Part shown: positions 22,340-34,572 of the stretch, in pieces
How positions within the stretch are numbered: the stretch's first letter is position 1
Layout: the number at the start of each line of letters is the position of its first letter
NCBI GenBank assembly: GCA_016808115.1
Contig: JAEQBH010002438.1
Coordinates: forward strand, 496,001-560,000
Length of the DNA: 64,000 bases
Reading direction: 5' to 3'
Origin: Tetrastigma voinierianum
Taxonomy: Eukaryota; Streptophyta; Magnoliopsida; Vitales; Vitaceae
Notes under the pieces: model-generated
Seen by the model: only the letters and a program-made list of their open reading frames with translations
What the model was told of the DNA's origin: nothing
The model's database searches: none
Made by a program: the position numbers and the translations under genes

Positions 22340-23400
22340 TTCTCTGTCGCGACCTAGAAGTTGTGTCACGACAAAGTTTTGTGTCTTTGTTGCAGGTATA
22401 AAGTCTTTTATCGCGACTTGAAGATCTGTGCTCCTTCTTGCTTCAGTTGTAACAATGTATGTTTGTTGAGACGGTCTCCTTTCCTTTAGTATGATAACTC
22501 TGTCGCGACAATATTTTATGCATTCTTCAAACAGTTATGTCGCAATATCGATAATCATGTCGCAACCACCAGGTTCGGTCTGACCACGCAAGTTGGTGTC
22601 GCGACCCCGAGTTTTCATGTCGCGATAACATCTGTTCAGTTATGTTGCAACCTTTGTCTAATATTATCTGCATTTTACATGCGACCCGGAGAAAGTACAT
22701 CATGATAGAGGCTTAGCCATGCTTGAGCTTGACTTCTTGTTGCAGCTTTGTTATGATGTTGCGACATGGCTTCTTGGTATTGTCAATATTTCTTTGTGTG
22801 ACTAATTTTCATGTCAGCGACAAGACTCTCTGTGTTGACTTAATCGTTAAATTTGCGACCCGAGTTTTTATGTCACGATAGAACTTCTTTGCATTGTGTT
22901 GAAACCTTCATAGCGACCTCGTTTCTCTCTGTTCAGCTTATTTCTATGTTGCGACATTAAGATCCATATCGCGACATAGACTTATCTCCTCAGCTTGAAG
23001 TATGTTGCAACGTTGAGTTCCTTTATTGCGACCAGGCCAATTCAACAAGTGAGCGTCATTTGTCGCGACATAAATTTTCCTGTTGCGACTGAACTTCTTC
23101 TTTCATTGCTCTCTTTTGTCTCAACCAGTGCCTCCATGTTGCAAGTGTTAGTGTCGCGACAGAGTAAATTCTGTTGCGACATAGATTCTGCCTTCTGGTT
23201 TTTCATTATGTTGCAACATAACTGATCTTTGTCTCAGCTGGCTTCTTCCCATTTCCTATCGCGACAAGCTCTCTTTTGTGGCGACATAGCTCATCTGCCA
23301 ATTTTTAGATCTTGTATTGCGACACAGTTCTCCAGCCATTTGCTTAGACTTTTGTTGCGACATGCCGAACTCTGTTGCGATAAAGACTGCTGCAATTGCT
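22340..23400. repeat. TGTCGCGACA palindrome cluster
   Basis: Many irregularly spaced copies of TGTCGCGACA or one-base variants (for example about 22347, 22501, 22602, 22619, 23060, 23152, 23172, 23344). Variants are mostly TGTTGCGACA or TGTCGCAACA, as expected from decay of methylated CG. Confidence 0.85.
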
Positions 23401-23561
23401 GTTTTTCCCTTCTTTCTTGCTGGAAATCTCTCCTTTTTAAATTAACTCTTGCAAAACACAAAGTTTGTAAATACTCCATAATTTGGCATTAAAATAGCTA
23501 TGAAAATACTAAAAACAGGCCAGAAAAATGGATTAAAAATAGATGAGTTTAAGACTCATCA

Positions 23562-25390
23562 AATGCCCCCAAAATTAAAGTTTTGCTTGTCCCCAAGCAA
23601 AGAAAAGAATATTTTGTTTATCCTCAAACAATTTAGCCTTATTTTTAAGGACATTTTTCTATTTTGCACTACAATCCTTTTTGAATCAGCCTCCTGAATT
23701 GAAACTAGTTAGTCGCAACTGTTTTCAAATTTAGTTTTCAATTCAGACTCAGGAAAAATTTTCAATTACTATCATAAAACTAAACCGATGACTTCTGAAA
23801 TGTAAACAATTCAGTCAATTAATTCTAATCTATGTGTGTGTAATGGTTTTCTTTCCCTTCCTCCTTGGCATGATTACCTAATCTTCTAGGACTCTACACA
23901 GTGACTGCAATTTCTTTTAGCTCTTCAAAGTCCCATATGTTTGTTTTTCATATTAGTCTCCACTAATGTAGGCAAATACCACCTTCAAGATTAATTAGGT
24001 CTTTTAGGCTTGTATAGTTTGGCTTGGGTAATTGGGTAGATAAGTGGAGAATTTAAGCTAAAAATTTACCCATATTCCACTCTTCAAGTGTGTATCTTTG
24101 CCTCTATCCTTCATCCTTTTCTTTTCTACTAATTTCTGAAAAATATATTCCCCAAACTTGTCCTTGATGTATCATGCTGCATATTCTCGGCTTTGCATAT
24201 TTTAGAGAAGTCCCTTTTGCTTTTCCTTTTACTTGTCCAATATTTTTAGGATTAGTGAAATGTCTTGTCTTCTTAGGCTTTCTACCACTCTTAGAGAACT
24301 TTGGGTTAACAGCTCCCATACCAGTTGGCATTAGGGTACTAGGTGTTGAAACACCCACAGAGCTGTTGTTGAGAGGAAGGCAGACAAAACTTAATCCCCT
24401 TTGACAATTTACAATTTTGACTTATTCTCTACATTCTTTTCCATTTCTTCATTTGTTCTTTTCTTTTTCCATCATTCATTCTTGTTTCCTTCCAAATCAA
24501 TATAACATTCCCCCAAACTTGTCATTTTTTGTATTTTGAAGTTCTTGTCAGCTTACAAAGCGAATAAGGGTTCTTTCTTGTAGGATTAGAATAAAGGAAG
24601 GGTTTGAGGCTTCTAATTCTTTGTTTAAATGAAGAAACTAGACAATTTAGGCTCAAATATGGAATTAGGGTGTAATAACTGTATATTATGAGGAGTAGGC
24701 AGAAGGGCTCAAACTTCAAGGATGGCTGTGTCACTTCTCATTAGTAGTGTGCCTAGGATTTCGCCTTGAAGCTAATAATCTAACAAATTCTAAGACGCTG
24801 GGTATTTTGATTGTGGTGAACCCGAGAGAAGATGTCCTAATCCTTCACAATTTGTTAGGAACATTTTGACCATGTGCATAGTTTTCAAGACTTTCATTGA
24901 CCTTATTGTTTGTACTTGAGTTTCAAAAGTCTTATTTGTCTTCATCACATTTGTATCTTCATCCCGAACCTTAAACTTCATGTAGACTTACACATACAAC
25001 TTCCTTTTCCAATTCATTGAGGCTACCATAATTTCAATTACACTTTATTTGTTTAGTTTATGAGGTTTGTTTGTTGTGTTGTTTTAAATAAAGAGTTCAT
25101 TTGATCATGCATTCCTTCAACAATGTAACACACGACAATTGTAATCAATTCATTTCAACCAAATATCTTGCGGCTAATAAAAACAAATTAGATCCGGGTA
25201 AATTTTGTTTTCTTTTTATTTATAAAAAAAATGTAAATGGCAATCATGAAGCAAAGAAATTAACTGAAAACACACCAATGAAGCAAAAACACAAATGAAC
25301 ACAAAATTTTGCTAAAATTTTTATTTTATTCAGAGGAATGGCTTGAGTACAAAAATGAGGAATTGGAGGAGGTAGTGTATTGTTCATTTT
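23562..25390 (-). other. interior of the gag-only element, no domain recognised
   Basis: Begins with the minus-strand PPT, then AT-rich sequence. A minus frame at 24104-24358 is basic and Pro/Gly/Lys-rich but matches no family I know. No RT or integrase motif was seen on either strand. Confidence 0.45.
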
Positions 25391-27044
25391 TTATTTTTTA
25401 TTTTTTGCAGCCCTCTCCTTGGCTGCTTCCATCCTTAGATATTCTTCTACCTCCTCTATTGGGTTAAGTTCCTTTTTCCTTGATGTTCTAGGAGTTTTAT
25501 CTTTTTGTGTTTCTGTACAAGGTGTAGAAGTGCCTACCCCAATTGAATCTGGGTTGGTATAGGGTATAGGTGGAGTGCATGACACCTGAGGGACTATAGT
25601 GTAAGGTTCTGATGCGAGGTCGGATTTGTAGCGGAGAGGTAACTTCTTCTTGCTAAGCTGTCTTATAGCCAAGTCTAGGATCTTGGCATTGCCTCTGCTC
25701 AGTTCATTGCCTCATGCTAGAGATTCTAGGTGTCACATTATTTTTAACCTCATAACTCATCATGCGAAAACTCTGTTGGCAGTGTCTTAGACTGCTCATG
25801 TAGTTGTTATCTCTTGAATCCATGCTTGCCTTCAAGGCATTGTCTCTATCTCTCATTGTTCTCAGCTCTTAAATCACCTTTTTTCCGTTTCTTGCTCACT
25901 TTTCATCCATTTTCTTGATTGCATCTTCTGATTCACGGTCCCTTCTTTTGGGCTCTTCGACCAAAATACTCATCCCTTAAATTTGGGTTGTGTCTTTAAC
26001 TGATGTCTCTCTCTTTCATCCCGCCGCGTAATTAGTAATGTTTTTGTCAATTTTGGTCGATTCTGATTTTGCCTTGAACTTTGACTTGTTCATGTTGGGT
26101 TCGTCTCGGCTACGAGGGTGCACTCAGTCGCTTTGACTCACCTCCGAGGCCGGTGCAATGGAATTTGGTCTTCAATTGTTCTATCTCGATTCCCAACCTT
26201 TCTTCCTTTTTCCTTATTTTGTTTCTTTTTCCTTACCCTTCCCTCCGTTCTTTGGTCCTTTTGTTATACCTGTTAAAGTCAGAGGGGAGGCTCTAGGGTA
26301 AGTTTCCTCTATCCCCCATTCTTCCTTAACTCCCCCTTGGATGTAGAAATTTGAGGATTATTGTTCTTTGGTTGAATCATCCCCTTGCATTTGCTTTCAA
26401 CGTGTGAATGGGAATTTTCAATAATCTCCCACATTTATCTTGTAGCCCGCTAGCGTGCGTGGGGAGGATTGCCTCCTCTTCCAAACCAGCATGAAAGATC
26501 CTTAGATGAAAGCGCAGGACAGAAATGATAAGTGAACCATACCATAGCTTCTTCAGTTAAGTTCCTCTATGTGGATCTAAAAGAGAATTTATCTTGTCCT
26601 CTCTATTTGCCTTTTTCTCGTGAGTAGGTCCTCTTATTTACCGGTGTTGGTTCCTTCTTTGTTTTCTTGAACGAACCATCATACACTTTTCAGATTGAAC
26701 AATCTATTATCTTTTCTGCGGAACTCTACCCATTGTGCTTTGACATATATACTTTTTCCTTCATTTTCCACCATGTTTGCATAGGAATTCTTTCCTTAGG
26801 AAGCCTGGCCAGTTCTTTATGTTCAGCCGACCAGCTTTGCCATTCTCTTAACCAACACCTCTGACAAAAGGAGATAATGTGAACCCTCGACAATGAAGCC
26901 TCTATTCTTCAAACTTCCTTCCATCAAAGCTACTGCCTTTTCTGAAATTAAGTTTCTTGCTATGGCTTCATCCGCTCCCCTTTTTCTTTTTCTTGGTTCA
27001 TCCACTATCTGATGATTCTCTTCGTTGTCATCATCCCTTTGCAA
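25391..27044 (-). pseudogene. second ORF of the Athila/Tat-like element (putative plant transposon protein type)
   Basis: Minus strand. 27044-26823 reads RKRKRGADEAIARNLISEKA and then RGFIVEG, like the start of the extra ORF found in many plant gypsy elements (my best match from memory is the putative plant transposon protein family, PF20167). About 26590-26540 carries an L-T-E-E-A-x-VWF stretch that fits the same family. Toward 25391 the frame becomes charged and coiled-coil-like. At least ten stops occur. Its role in retrotransposition is unknown; the family assignment needs a profile search. Confidence 0.5.
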
Positions 27045-28140
27045 ACACCTGATTGTTGCTTCAAAACCTTGCTCTGTTTGATTCTCATTTCAAATTAGTA
27101 TATTCATGACTTCTTAGATGTTTGGAATAAGGGTGGTAGGATCAGATATGGTAATGTTAGGGTTTTTAAACTCTAGGGTTTTAGGGAGTGAGATGAGAAA
27201 GACTTGAGTAAAGAAGCTGAGACGAGTGAGAGTTTATGAGAAAGGTGGCTATTCAGTTTTTAAGAATTTTCCATTTATAAGCCAATTGATTCATTGTGTG
27301 CTACATTAAATGTCGCGACAAATACTGCCCTCGGGTCTGTATGTCATTAATTCTCTATCGCGAACAAACGAGTTTGTGTGACAGGAGTTTCAACATTGTT
27401 GTAAGCGGAGCTTTGTCTCGAATGTGGCGACCGCAGTATGTTGGCTTGTTTCTTTCAGGCAATTTGAAAGGGTATATCCACGGCAATTCGATTGTGTCGC
27501 GACAAAAGTTTCTTTTTCAATTTGCTTCCTAATTCAACTATGTCGCGACACAGAAAAAGCGTGTTGCGACACTTAACTGAAGTTTTCTTAAATTACATCT
27601 TTCTCATGTTTTCTCTCATAAAATATTTAAAACAACCTATATCCGCTCATACTCAGTTAAACCTACATGTGAAAACTTGTTTAAACCATCAAAAATCTTT
27701 ACTTCAAGTATTAACACTCATCTAAATTCTTAATTCAATCTACCTTGCCCAGATATTCATAATATATTTTTATTCAAGCAACATAACATTCCCCAAAAAT
27801 ATTCAGATATGCATTATCCTTAAAGACAAGTTTAGGGAATTAGAATTACTCCCCCTTGTAGTCATTTTCTGCATATTTTCTTTTGGAAACAATTTGCTTC
27901 TTAAAATGGTTATTCTTTGAATTTTGCTTCATTTTCCTGAAAAGCAACAACAACTAAAATAAAACTAATAATAGATTAAACTGAAACATCAAATGCAAAA
28001 ATTCTCTTTGAATAAATCAACTAAAAAAAAAAAATGAAAATTCCTGCTTGGGTTGTCTCCTAAAAAGCTGCTCAGTTTAGTGTCCCTAGTTAGATATTTG
28101 CTGTAATTTGTCTTCTCTTCAGCATCCTTTTGCTTGCTCC
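27045..28140. other. spacer with second TCGCGA palindrome cluster
   Basis: Non-coding stretch between gag and the second ORF. Four clear TGTCGCGACA or TGTTGCGACA sites lie at about 27310-27575, the same motif that fills the LTRs of this element. The rest is AT-rich without a gene. Confidence 0.55.
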
Positions 28141-28189
28141 TCTAGTCTGAGCTTTTCTTCATTAGTTCAGTCTCCATGCATGCTTTGTC

Positions 28190-29207
28190 TTACATTTTCT
28201 TGCTTCCTTGAAATTCATCACTGCCTCTCATTGCAGTTGGTGTGAGATCTTTTGGATTGATCTCAGTATTACTGGGAATGTATTTCTGGATTGGCTTTGC
28301 AAGGATAGGGCCAACTGCTCTACTTGAGTCTCCAAGTTTCTCAATGTAGCATTGATATTTGTTTGGCTCTGATTGTGTTAGCTTGAAAATTCTCGAGGAT
28401 TGACAAATTTTTCTCATGCACATTCCAAGATCCTTTTGTTTCTGTCATGAATTACGACCTTAGATCTTCAGGTTTGAGTTCTTTTCTTCCCTTGATAATC
28501 TTTTTTGTTGTCCCTATGTTGCCTGCGAAACCAGGTTAGTATAAACGTCAGTAGATTACATCCATGGTAGGGCCACACATTGTGCTCCCAGCCCCATATG
28601 GCTTTCATGGTTTTCTTGAGTCTTTGGTGTAATGTAGACGAGGTTAGGGTTGGGGTTGGGCTTAGTGGTAACTTCTCTGCTCATTCATATACTTTGTTTC
28701 CACCAGACTTAGTAGGGCTCTTCTTCCTCATGCCCCCCTCAGCCTATTTCTCCTTCCTTCTCGTGCTCAGCTTCATGTCTGATTGTGCATCCTAAATCTC
28801 CATTTTCTCGAGCTTGTTCATAAGCTGCATCAAACAGCTTCTGTGGCTGTAGTTCTATCAATCCAATCAAACCATTTCCTATCTGCTGCTTGCTCACACG
28901 AAGATTCGGATAGGTCTTATAGTTGCATTTGGCAAGGTCTTCAATAACTTGCCTTGCCTGCACACTTCTTCTTTTAAAACCTCCATGACGGGGATGCATC
29001 AATTATAACCTTTGAGGTACAATTCATGGCATGGTAAGAAAATGTCCATATGAGTTAATCGAGATCTATCCATGCATGAGGGCCTCTTGATAATCTTTTG
29101 AACCTCTCCCGTCTGAGTGTGAGACTCTCATCCTCCCTTGCTTGAGCCTGATGATTTCTCCTCTTCTCTCGTGTTGAGAGAGGCTGGAGGAGCAAATCTG
29201 CTCATGG
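28190..29207 (-). pseudogene. Athila/Tat-like gag, C-terminal part
   Basis: Minus-strand continuation of gag after the solo LTR. At 29207 it resumes with MSRFAPPASL, in frame with the part ending at 32419 if one 5-bp TSD copy is ignored. 29002-28739 reads on through RQVIEDLAKCNYKTYPNLR. 28423-28190 contains EINPKDL, reminiscent of the conserved end of Athila/Tat Gag. Stops are present. Confidence 0.7.
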
Positions 29208-29231
29208 TGTGACACCCAAATTTTCGGGGTC

Positions 29232-29254
29232 TTTTTTTTTTTTTTTTTTTTTTA
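29232..29254. repeat. poly(T) run
   Basis: 23 uninterrupted T near the left end of the solo LTR. Confidence 0.97.
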
Positions 29255-29929
29255 CGGGTAACCTTCTTAAGCTATTTAACAGCCTCATTCACGCATATTC
29301 ACGTGTCCTCAATTATTAAGCAATGACACGTAACAATCCATCTCATTCAAGATTCAGTAGTGGTACACTTAGTGCAATAATTGATTTTCAGAAATTATGT
29401 GAGCACCAAATGCCATCCTTAGGAATTTAGTTAGATTCTAGACTCAGAGATCTTTCCATAGAGTCCTAGAGCATTACAAGCGGACTTCGAGCGAGGAAGT
29501 TATGGTCATCGAAGTTGCGTGCGAGCTCATTCCCTAGACGAGGTCGGCTCGGCCCAGGATGTCAGCTCGGCGGAAGCTCGGCTATGTTGAGCGCTAAATG
29601 CCACCCACAAGCATGTATTCAGATTCCTAGGCCAAGGGCTTTCCACCAGAGTCTAAGAACACCTGAAAGCGGACCGGACGGAAGTTATGGTCATCCAAGT
29701 TAGGCGCTTCATATGATGACAGCGACGTGCGAAGTGACAGGCACCTACTGTCTTTCGTCTTTTCCGAACACAATATGAGCTCAGATTATAATGAGCCATA
29801 TATAGATGGATTCTAGACTCAAAGGGCTTTCCATTAGAGTCTGACAGCGTGAAGCAGACGGTTGAAAGTTATGATCGTCGAGTTGCAAACAGGCTCGTTC
29901 TGCTGAGCTCGGCCGGAACCCCGCAAGGA

Positions 29930-30660
29930 GGTCGGCTCATGCGGGAGAGAGCTCGGCCTGAGAGGTCGGCTCATGCGGCTCATGCAGGAAACTCATGCAG
30001 CTCGGCTAAGAGGTCAAGCTCAATTGCAGCTCATGTAGAAGAGCTTCGGCCTGAGAAGTCCTTCGTGCAAAGAGCTCGGCCACAGAGGGTCTCGGCTCAT
30101 GCGGCTCGTGCGGCTCATGCGGCTAACCTGGCGGTCGTCATGCGGCTCATGCGAGGCTCATGCAGCTCAGCACAAGAGATCAGCTCATGCAGCTCATGCA
30201 GAAGAGCTCATGCAGCTCAGCACAGAGGTCAGCTCATGCAGCTCATGCAGGAGAGCTCATTTCGACCAAAGAGGTCGATTTGACTGAATGAGGCTCGTCA
30301 CGGCTCATCCTGGGGCCATACAGGTAAAGAAGGCTAACTTGGGCTGTAGAGGTCCGATTTGGGTGATTCGAAAGCCTACATCAAGCTTACTGATGGGGTT
30401 ACAATTTCTATCAAGGATGCTAGTCCAAATTCTCACTTTTCCTTAATCGAAATTCAGTCCCAAAGACTAGACGTCTCATAGGCTCCAAAACAGAACGCTA
30501 CTCCCACACAGCTCATCACAAGTGAGCTCGGCCACGCACAACTCATCCCAAGTGAGCTTGGCCTGCAGAGGTTAGCTCATCCCAGGAGAGCTCAGCCAGA
30601 AGAGGTCAGCTCATCCTAAGAGAGCTCAGCCAATAAAGCTTCGGCCACACGGCTCATTCT
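29930..30660. repeat. GGCTCATGCAGCTC tandem repeat array
   Basis: Dense degenerate repeats built from GGCTCATGC, GCAGCTCATGCAG and GAGCTCGGCC, often with an AGAGGTC linker, from about 29930 to 30290 and more diffusely to 30660. GC content is far above the rest of the LTR. Long frames here (29849-30283) are repeat artefacts. Confidence 0.85.
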
Positions 30661-31395
30661 CGGTTGAGCTCGACCACCTGGCTTTCGCCCTCTCGGACCC
30701 TTCAGAAGTAAAATGTCATAACTTTGGGCTGTAGAGAGTCCGATTTGGAGTGATTCGAAAGCCCACATCAAGCTCACCGCGAGGCTACAGCGAAATACCA
30801 AGAGAGGCCACAGGGCCAAATTCCTTTGCTGCTCAATGAAAAATCAGTCTTAAAGTCCGACTAGAAATAACAAAGGTAAGAGAAAACTTTTACCAAATTA
30901 TATTAAACATGTGAACTGAGTTTAATCACAATTTATCTCACACTATATCTACAGAAACTGGATAACAATCCAGTATATAACAAAAATCGGGTTTTCTGCC
31001 CAGACTTTTATAAAACACATAACAAGCCATGCTTGACCTTCTTCTCAACTAAGGCCTCATGAAGTGCCTTCTCTTGGTGCACCTCCAGTACACAGAAATG
31101 TTTTTTCCCACGGCCAGGGGTGAGCTATGCCAGTAGAGAAAGTCTCCACCACAGATTTCTCACCTAAGTGCACATGCAATGACATAATCCACAAATCATT
31201 CACACACATTCATATAAAATATGCATATCTACATATGACAAGATGTCTATGTCATCTCCCGTTTCCCGAGTCCTCAGAGCTCCCTCACACATGCAATTGT
31301 CATATATGGCTTGTTTTCAAAACAAAAGCTTTTGTTTTAAATCCACTAGACCGCCTCAAGAGTATCGAACCACTGGACCATCTCCGAGAACCCTT

Positions 31396-31495
31396 TATTG
31401 GACAACCCTCAGATAGAGTTCATTGGACAAACCTCCGATATAATTTATTGGACAACCCTCCGAAATAATTTATTGGACAACCCTCCGAAATATCC
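31396..31495. repeat. 25-30-bp tandem repeats in solo LTR
   Basis: Four imperfect copies of TTATTGGACAACCCTC followed by CGAAATAA-type sequence. Similar short repeats occur at the equivalent place in other Del-type LTRs (about 42220-42430 and 56880-57070). Confidence 0.85.
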
Positions 31496-32418
31496 ATTTT
31501 ATTCATGCACTCACACCGCTGCGCGATGTACCGTGCACATTACAATGATAATGTCAGCGCATAATATCTCATGTTACATACATCGCGAAAACTACATGCA
31601 ACGAGTTATATTCATTATTACTTCATCTCGACATCATGTTAATATATCAAACATGAGTATATCAACATCAATATCCACACAATCTGCATGTTATTCAAAC
31701 AAGCAATAACACACAACAAGATCATGTCTCGATTCCGTGTCGGTAGCAAAATGGGATTCAGGAGCTGTAGTTAAACTTCACAAACAGGACCCGAAGCCCG
31801 TCCCCTTGACAAGCAGTTTCTATCAAGCGTTCTTTTGAACTAGCCCATCACGGGCTACACCTCATAACCACCATGTGGCTCACAAATGAAGATTAGCAGT
31901 GGGAGAACCCCTACCTCTTGAAGCGTAGATCCGTTCACTGCTGCAACTCCTCTGTTTGTAAATCAGAGAACTGTTGGTTCTTTTTTTTTTTCATTCTCTT
32001 CCCCTTTTTTCCCTTTTTATTCTCTTCCATTCCACCGACATATTTGTCTTAGGTGGAGAAGACTTCCCTAGGTGTAGGACACCTCGCCTTCATGACACTA
32101 AGCATGCCACATGTCACCATATCCCGACTTCCTTACCAGCATCTTTCATGCATGATTTAAACTTGACACTTGGCCTCCACTAATGTGCCAAGTGTCCACG
32201 CTCAGTGCCACATGTGCAATCCTCATGCCACTTGTCACTTTCTCGTTCGTCCATTACTCGAAATCGTGAAATTCATTGTTTCAATTCAACGAGGTGTTGA
32301 TATGTACTGGAATTTAAAGACGAACTCAACGGTGTGATTTGTGTCGTCATCCGAGATCTAGAGAAATTCCCAAGTTTGCAACCTGTATCTATCGTTTTAC
32401 TTTATCCGGGGTCTCACA

Positions 32419-32816
32419 TGAATGCCTCCACAAGTTCTTCCTAAGTATTCATTGATTGCTTGGCGATCAAGTCGAGCCATGTGAACATACGTCTCTCAAT
32501 GAAAATGGGAAGAGTTGAAGCTTGATCACATCTGGTCTTACTCCATTAAGTTTCACAGTGTTTTCCATCCTCATAAATCTCCCCAAGTGCTTATTTGGAT
32601 CTTTAGAAGGGTGGCCAGTGAACTAATGTTGGCTGACATTCAGTAATCAAGGCGGCCCATTTCGAAATTGTTTGCTTCAATAGGGGGTTGTCTCACAGTA
32701 GAGTATTCTTCTTGGATGATGGGCCTCCAGAATTCCTCCATTATGTTAGGCCTCTGTTGTCTCTCTGCTTCTTCTTCTTCTGGAATAGTTTGCAATCTTT
32801 CTATTTGATTAGCCAT
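32419..32816 (-). pseudogene. Athila/Tat-like gag, N-terminal part
   Basis: A minus-strand start codon at 32816-32814 opens a frame reading MANQIERLQTIPEEEE and, further on, PNIMEEFWRP and PPIEANNFEM, a gag start of Athila/Tat-type elements. Further stretches match the retrotransposon Gag core (GHPSKDPNKHLG-like and VKLNG) but contain stops. It runs into the solo LTR at 32418 and continues at 29207. Confidence 0.78.
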
Positions 32817-33153
32817 ACTTTTATCTTCAACACTAGTAGCTTTTCTCAGATTTTTCAGGGTTCTTTCAATTTTTGTATCTAGAGGCAGTAGTTCTGCTTA
32901 TGATTTTCTATGCATTTAACACATTCCTGAAATTGGAAACACATTGAGATAAAAAAGAGTCAGTGGCAACAAAAATTATATATCTATTAAGCTTCAGATC
33001 GGTAGCTTATTAGGCCATTCTTATTAGCATTTTGTTGATTTTCTAATTTTTGTAAAACAAAAAGAAAAATGTCAATTGGCATTTCTCTTTTGTCAAAATA
33101 TTGATTTTAAATTCCTTGAATCCCAGAAACATGGCTAAACTTAATAGACCATA
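32817..33153. other. leader of the Athila/Tat-like element
   Basis: Region between the 5' LTR (right) and the gag start. The primer-binding site should lie at about 33140-33153; on the minus strand it reads TATGGTCTATTAAG, which I cannot match to a tRNA end with confidence. No gene. Confidence 0.5.
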
Positions 33154-34531
33154 TGATATATACATATTTACGAACACTACCACGAAGGATTATAAACATG
33201 GGCGACTAAAATCCAGCAGCAGCGTAGCTTGTTAAGACCAAATATAAGCTGAGTAGCATATAAGAAGAATAATTTTTCATTGAAATCAATTAAAGATTTA
33301 ATTTGGTCATAAAGCGCAGAATCACCACCGGTCGTATAAGTAATAAAGTGGATCGATAGAGATGGGATATACGTTCCCCTGAATTAAAGAATTTAAACTT
33401 CAATTACCTAACTCTCAAGTTCTACACTATTTGAACTTCCATTTTAGAAAGGGTAGTAACCTAATAAAAATTTTAATAAGCGGAATCCTACATTTTGAAA
33501 TAAAGAGAAAAATTTAAATCCCTAAAGATAAAAATGGTGAACAGTTATTCTTTGAGTAGACTTTGGGATTTCAACTTCTTGTAAATTATCAATTCCTACA
33601 TAATCTCATTATATTTTCCCCTGAGTTGGAATCTGAATTTGTCAAGAAGCAAGGTAATATAGTTTGGATTCCTCCTCTAACCATACTTTTCACTTAATAG
33701 AGGTTCATGTTCATTTCTGAATCATGATTCTAATCAATTACTTGTAATTAGAGTTTTTTCTATAAGATCTGGGTATTTTTTTTTTCCAATACTTCATACC
33801 CATTTCTTATGATTGCAGATTTCTTGCTTCCCAAGACAGGGCAGTTGCTAGATTTCTACAAAATGAATGATGCCCCATCCTTAAGATCTGAAAGAGTTTT
33901 CTTTTTCCTTGATTAGATCTCATGCTAACACGAGATCAAGATCATTCTTCCAGACTAAGGAGAGATCTCTAATTGATTAAATTGATATATCACTCAACCC
34001 ATTCTCAAATAATGAAGAGTGAGGATTTATCTGATGCCTTCGGATCTCATTAGTTCTTCAATGGTCGCATACCCCGAGTAAGCGATTACATGCTCTCGAG
34101 ATCTCCATCTCGATTGTCACTTTCGAGGCCTCCTAAATCAGGCCAAACAATAAGTGCTTTCATGGGTATAAGCTACTTAAATTGGGAACAATTAATTTCA
34201 AGAACAACACCATTCAATAAATTTAATGTTCAATATGAAATTTTCTTCTCCTTGTCTGAAAAGATATAACTAACATCAAATCTTGTGAAGTTGTATTCTC
34301 AGCTTGGATTATAACATACATGAAATACTTATCAGGAAAATTCCACTGTAACTACAATCAACTGAAGAAATGAGTTCGACTTATCTGGAGTTCATTAGTT
34401 AGCAAATGTCGTAAATGTATTTCGGGATTTAAATTCAACTTCAAAACTTACGAGCAATTTGCACATTTTGAGATCGGTAAACAATTAAACAGTCCCTACG
34501 CTAAATCTAATCACGAAGAAAAGAAAAATAA

Positions 34532-34532
<1 letters not shown>

Positions 34533-34570
<38 letters not shown>
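34533..34570. repeat. (AT)n microsatellite
   Basis: About 19 AT units in the right Athila-like LTR, expanded relative to the left LTR. Confidence 0.95.

Positions 34571-34572
<2 letters not shown>

Larger units (their letters stand above)
20764..23561 (-). repeat. 3' LTR of the Athila/Tat-like element
   Basis: 2.8 kb, paired with 33154-36000. A minus-strand TATA box is at about 22260-22270 (plus strand CTATTTATAGA). From 22340 to 23400 it is packed with TGTCGCGACA palindromes and C-to-T-decayed versions. It contains the AGATATCGTTCCCA block (about 20973-20986), which recurs in related LTRs here. Confidence 0.9.
29208..32416 (-). repeat. solo LTR inside gag of the Athila-like element
   Basis: Starts TGTGACACCC and ends GGGGTCTCA, LTR-like ends of the same general type as the Del LTRs. 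The flanks CATGG (29203-29207) and CATGA (32417-32421) match at 4 of 5. The interrupted gag resumes in frame on the other side, which fixes the boundaries. At 3.2 kb it is the longest LTR in the window because it carries internal repeat arrays. A solo LTR arises by recombination between the two LTRs of a full element. Confidence 0.85.

Noticed and set aside
22340..23400. CRISPR-like array
   Set aside because: Repeats are a 10-bp palindrome with irregular spacing in a plant LTR; no spacer structure or cas genes.
29849..30283. 144-codon plus-strand ORF rich in Ala, His, Ser and Arg
   Set aside because: Product of the GGCTCATGCAGCTC repeat array; repeats read open in more than one frame.
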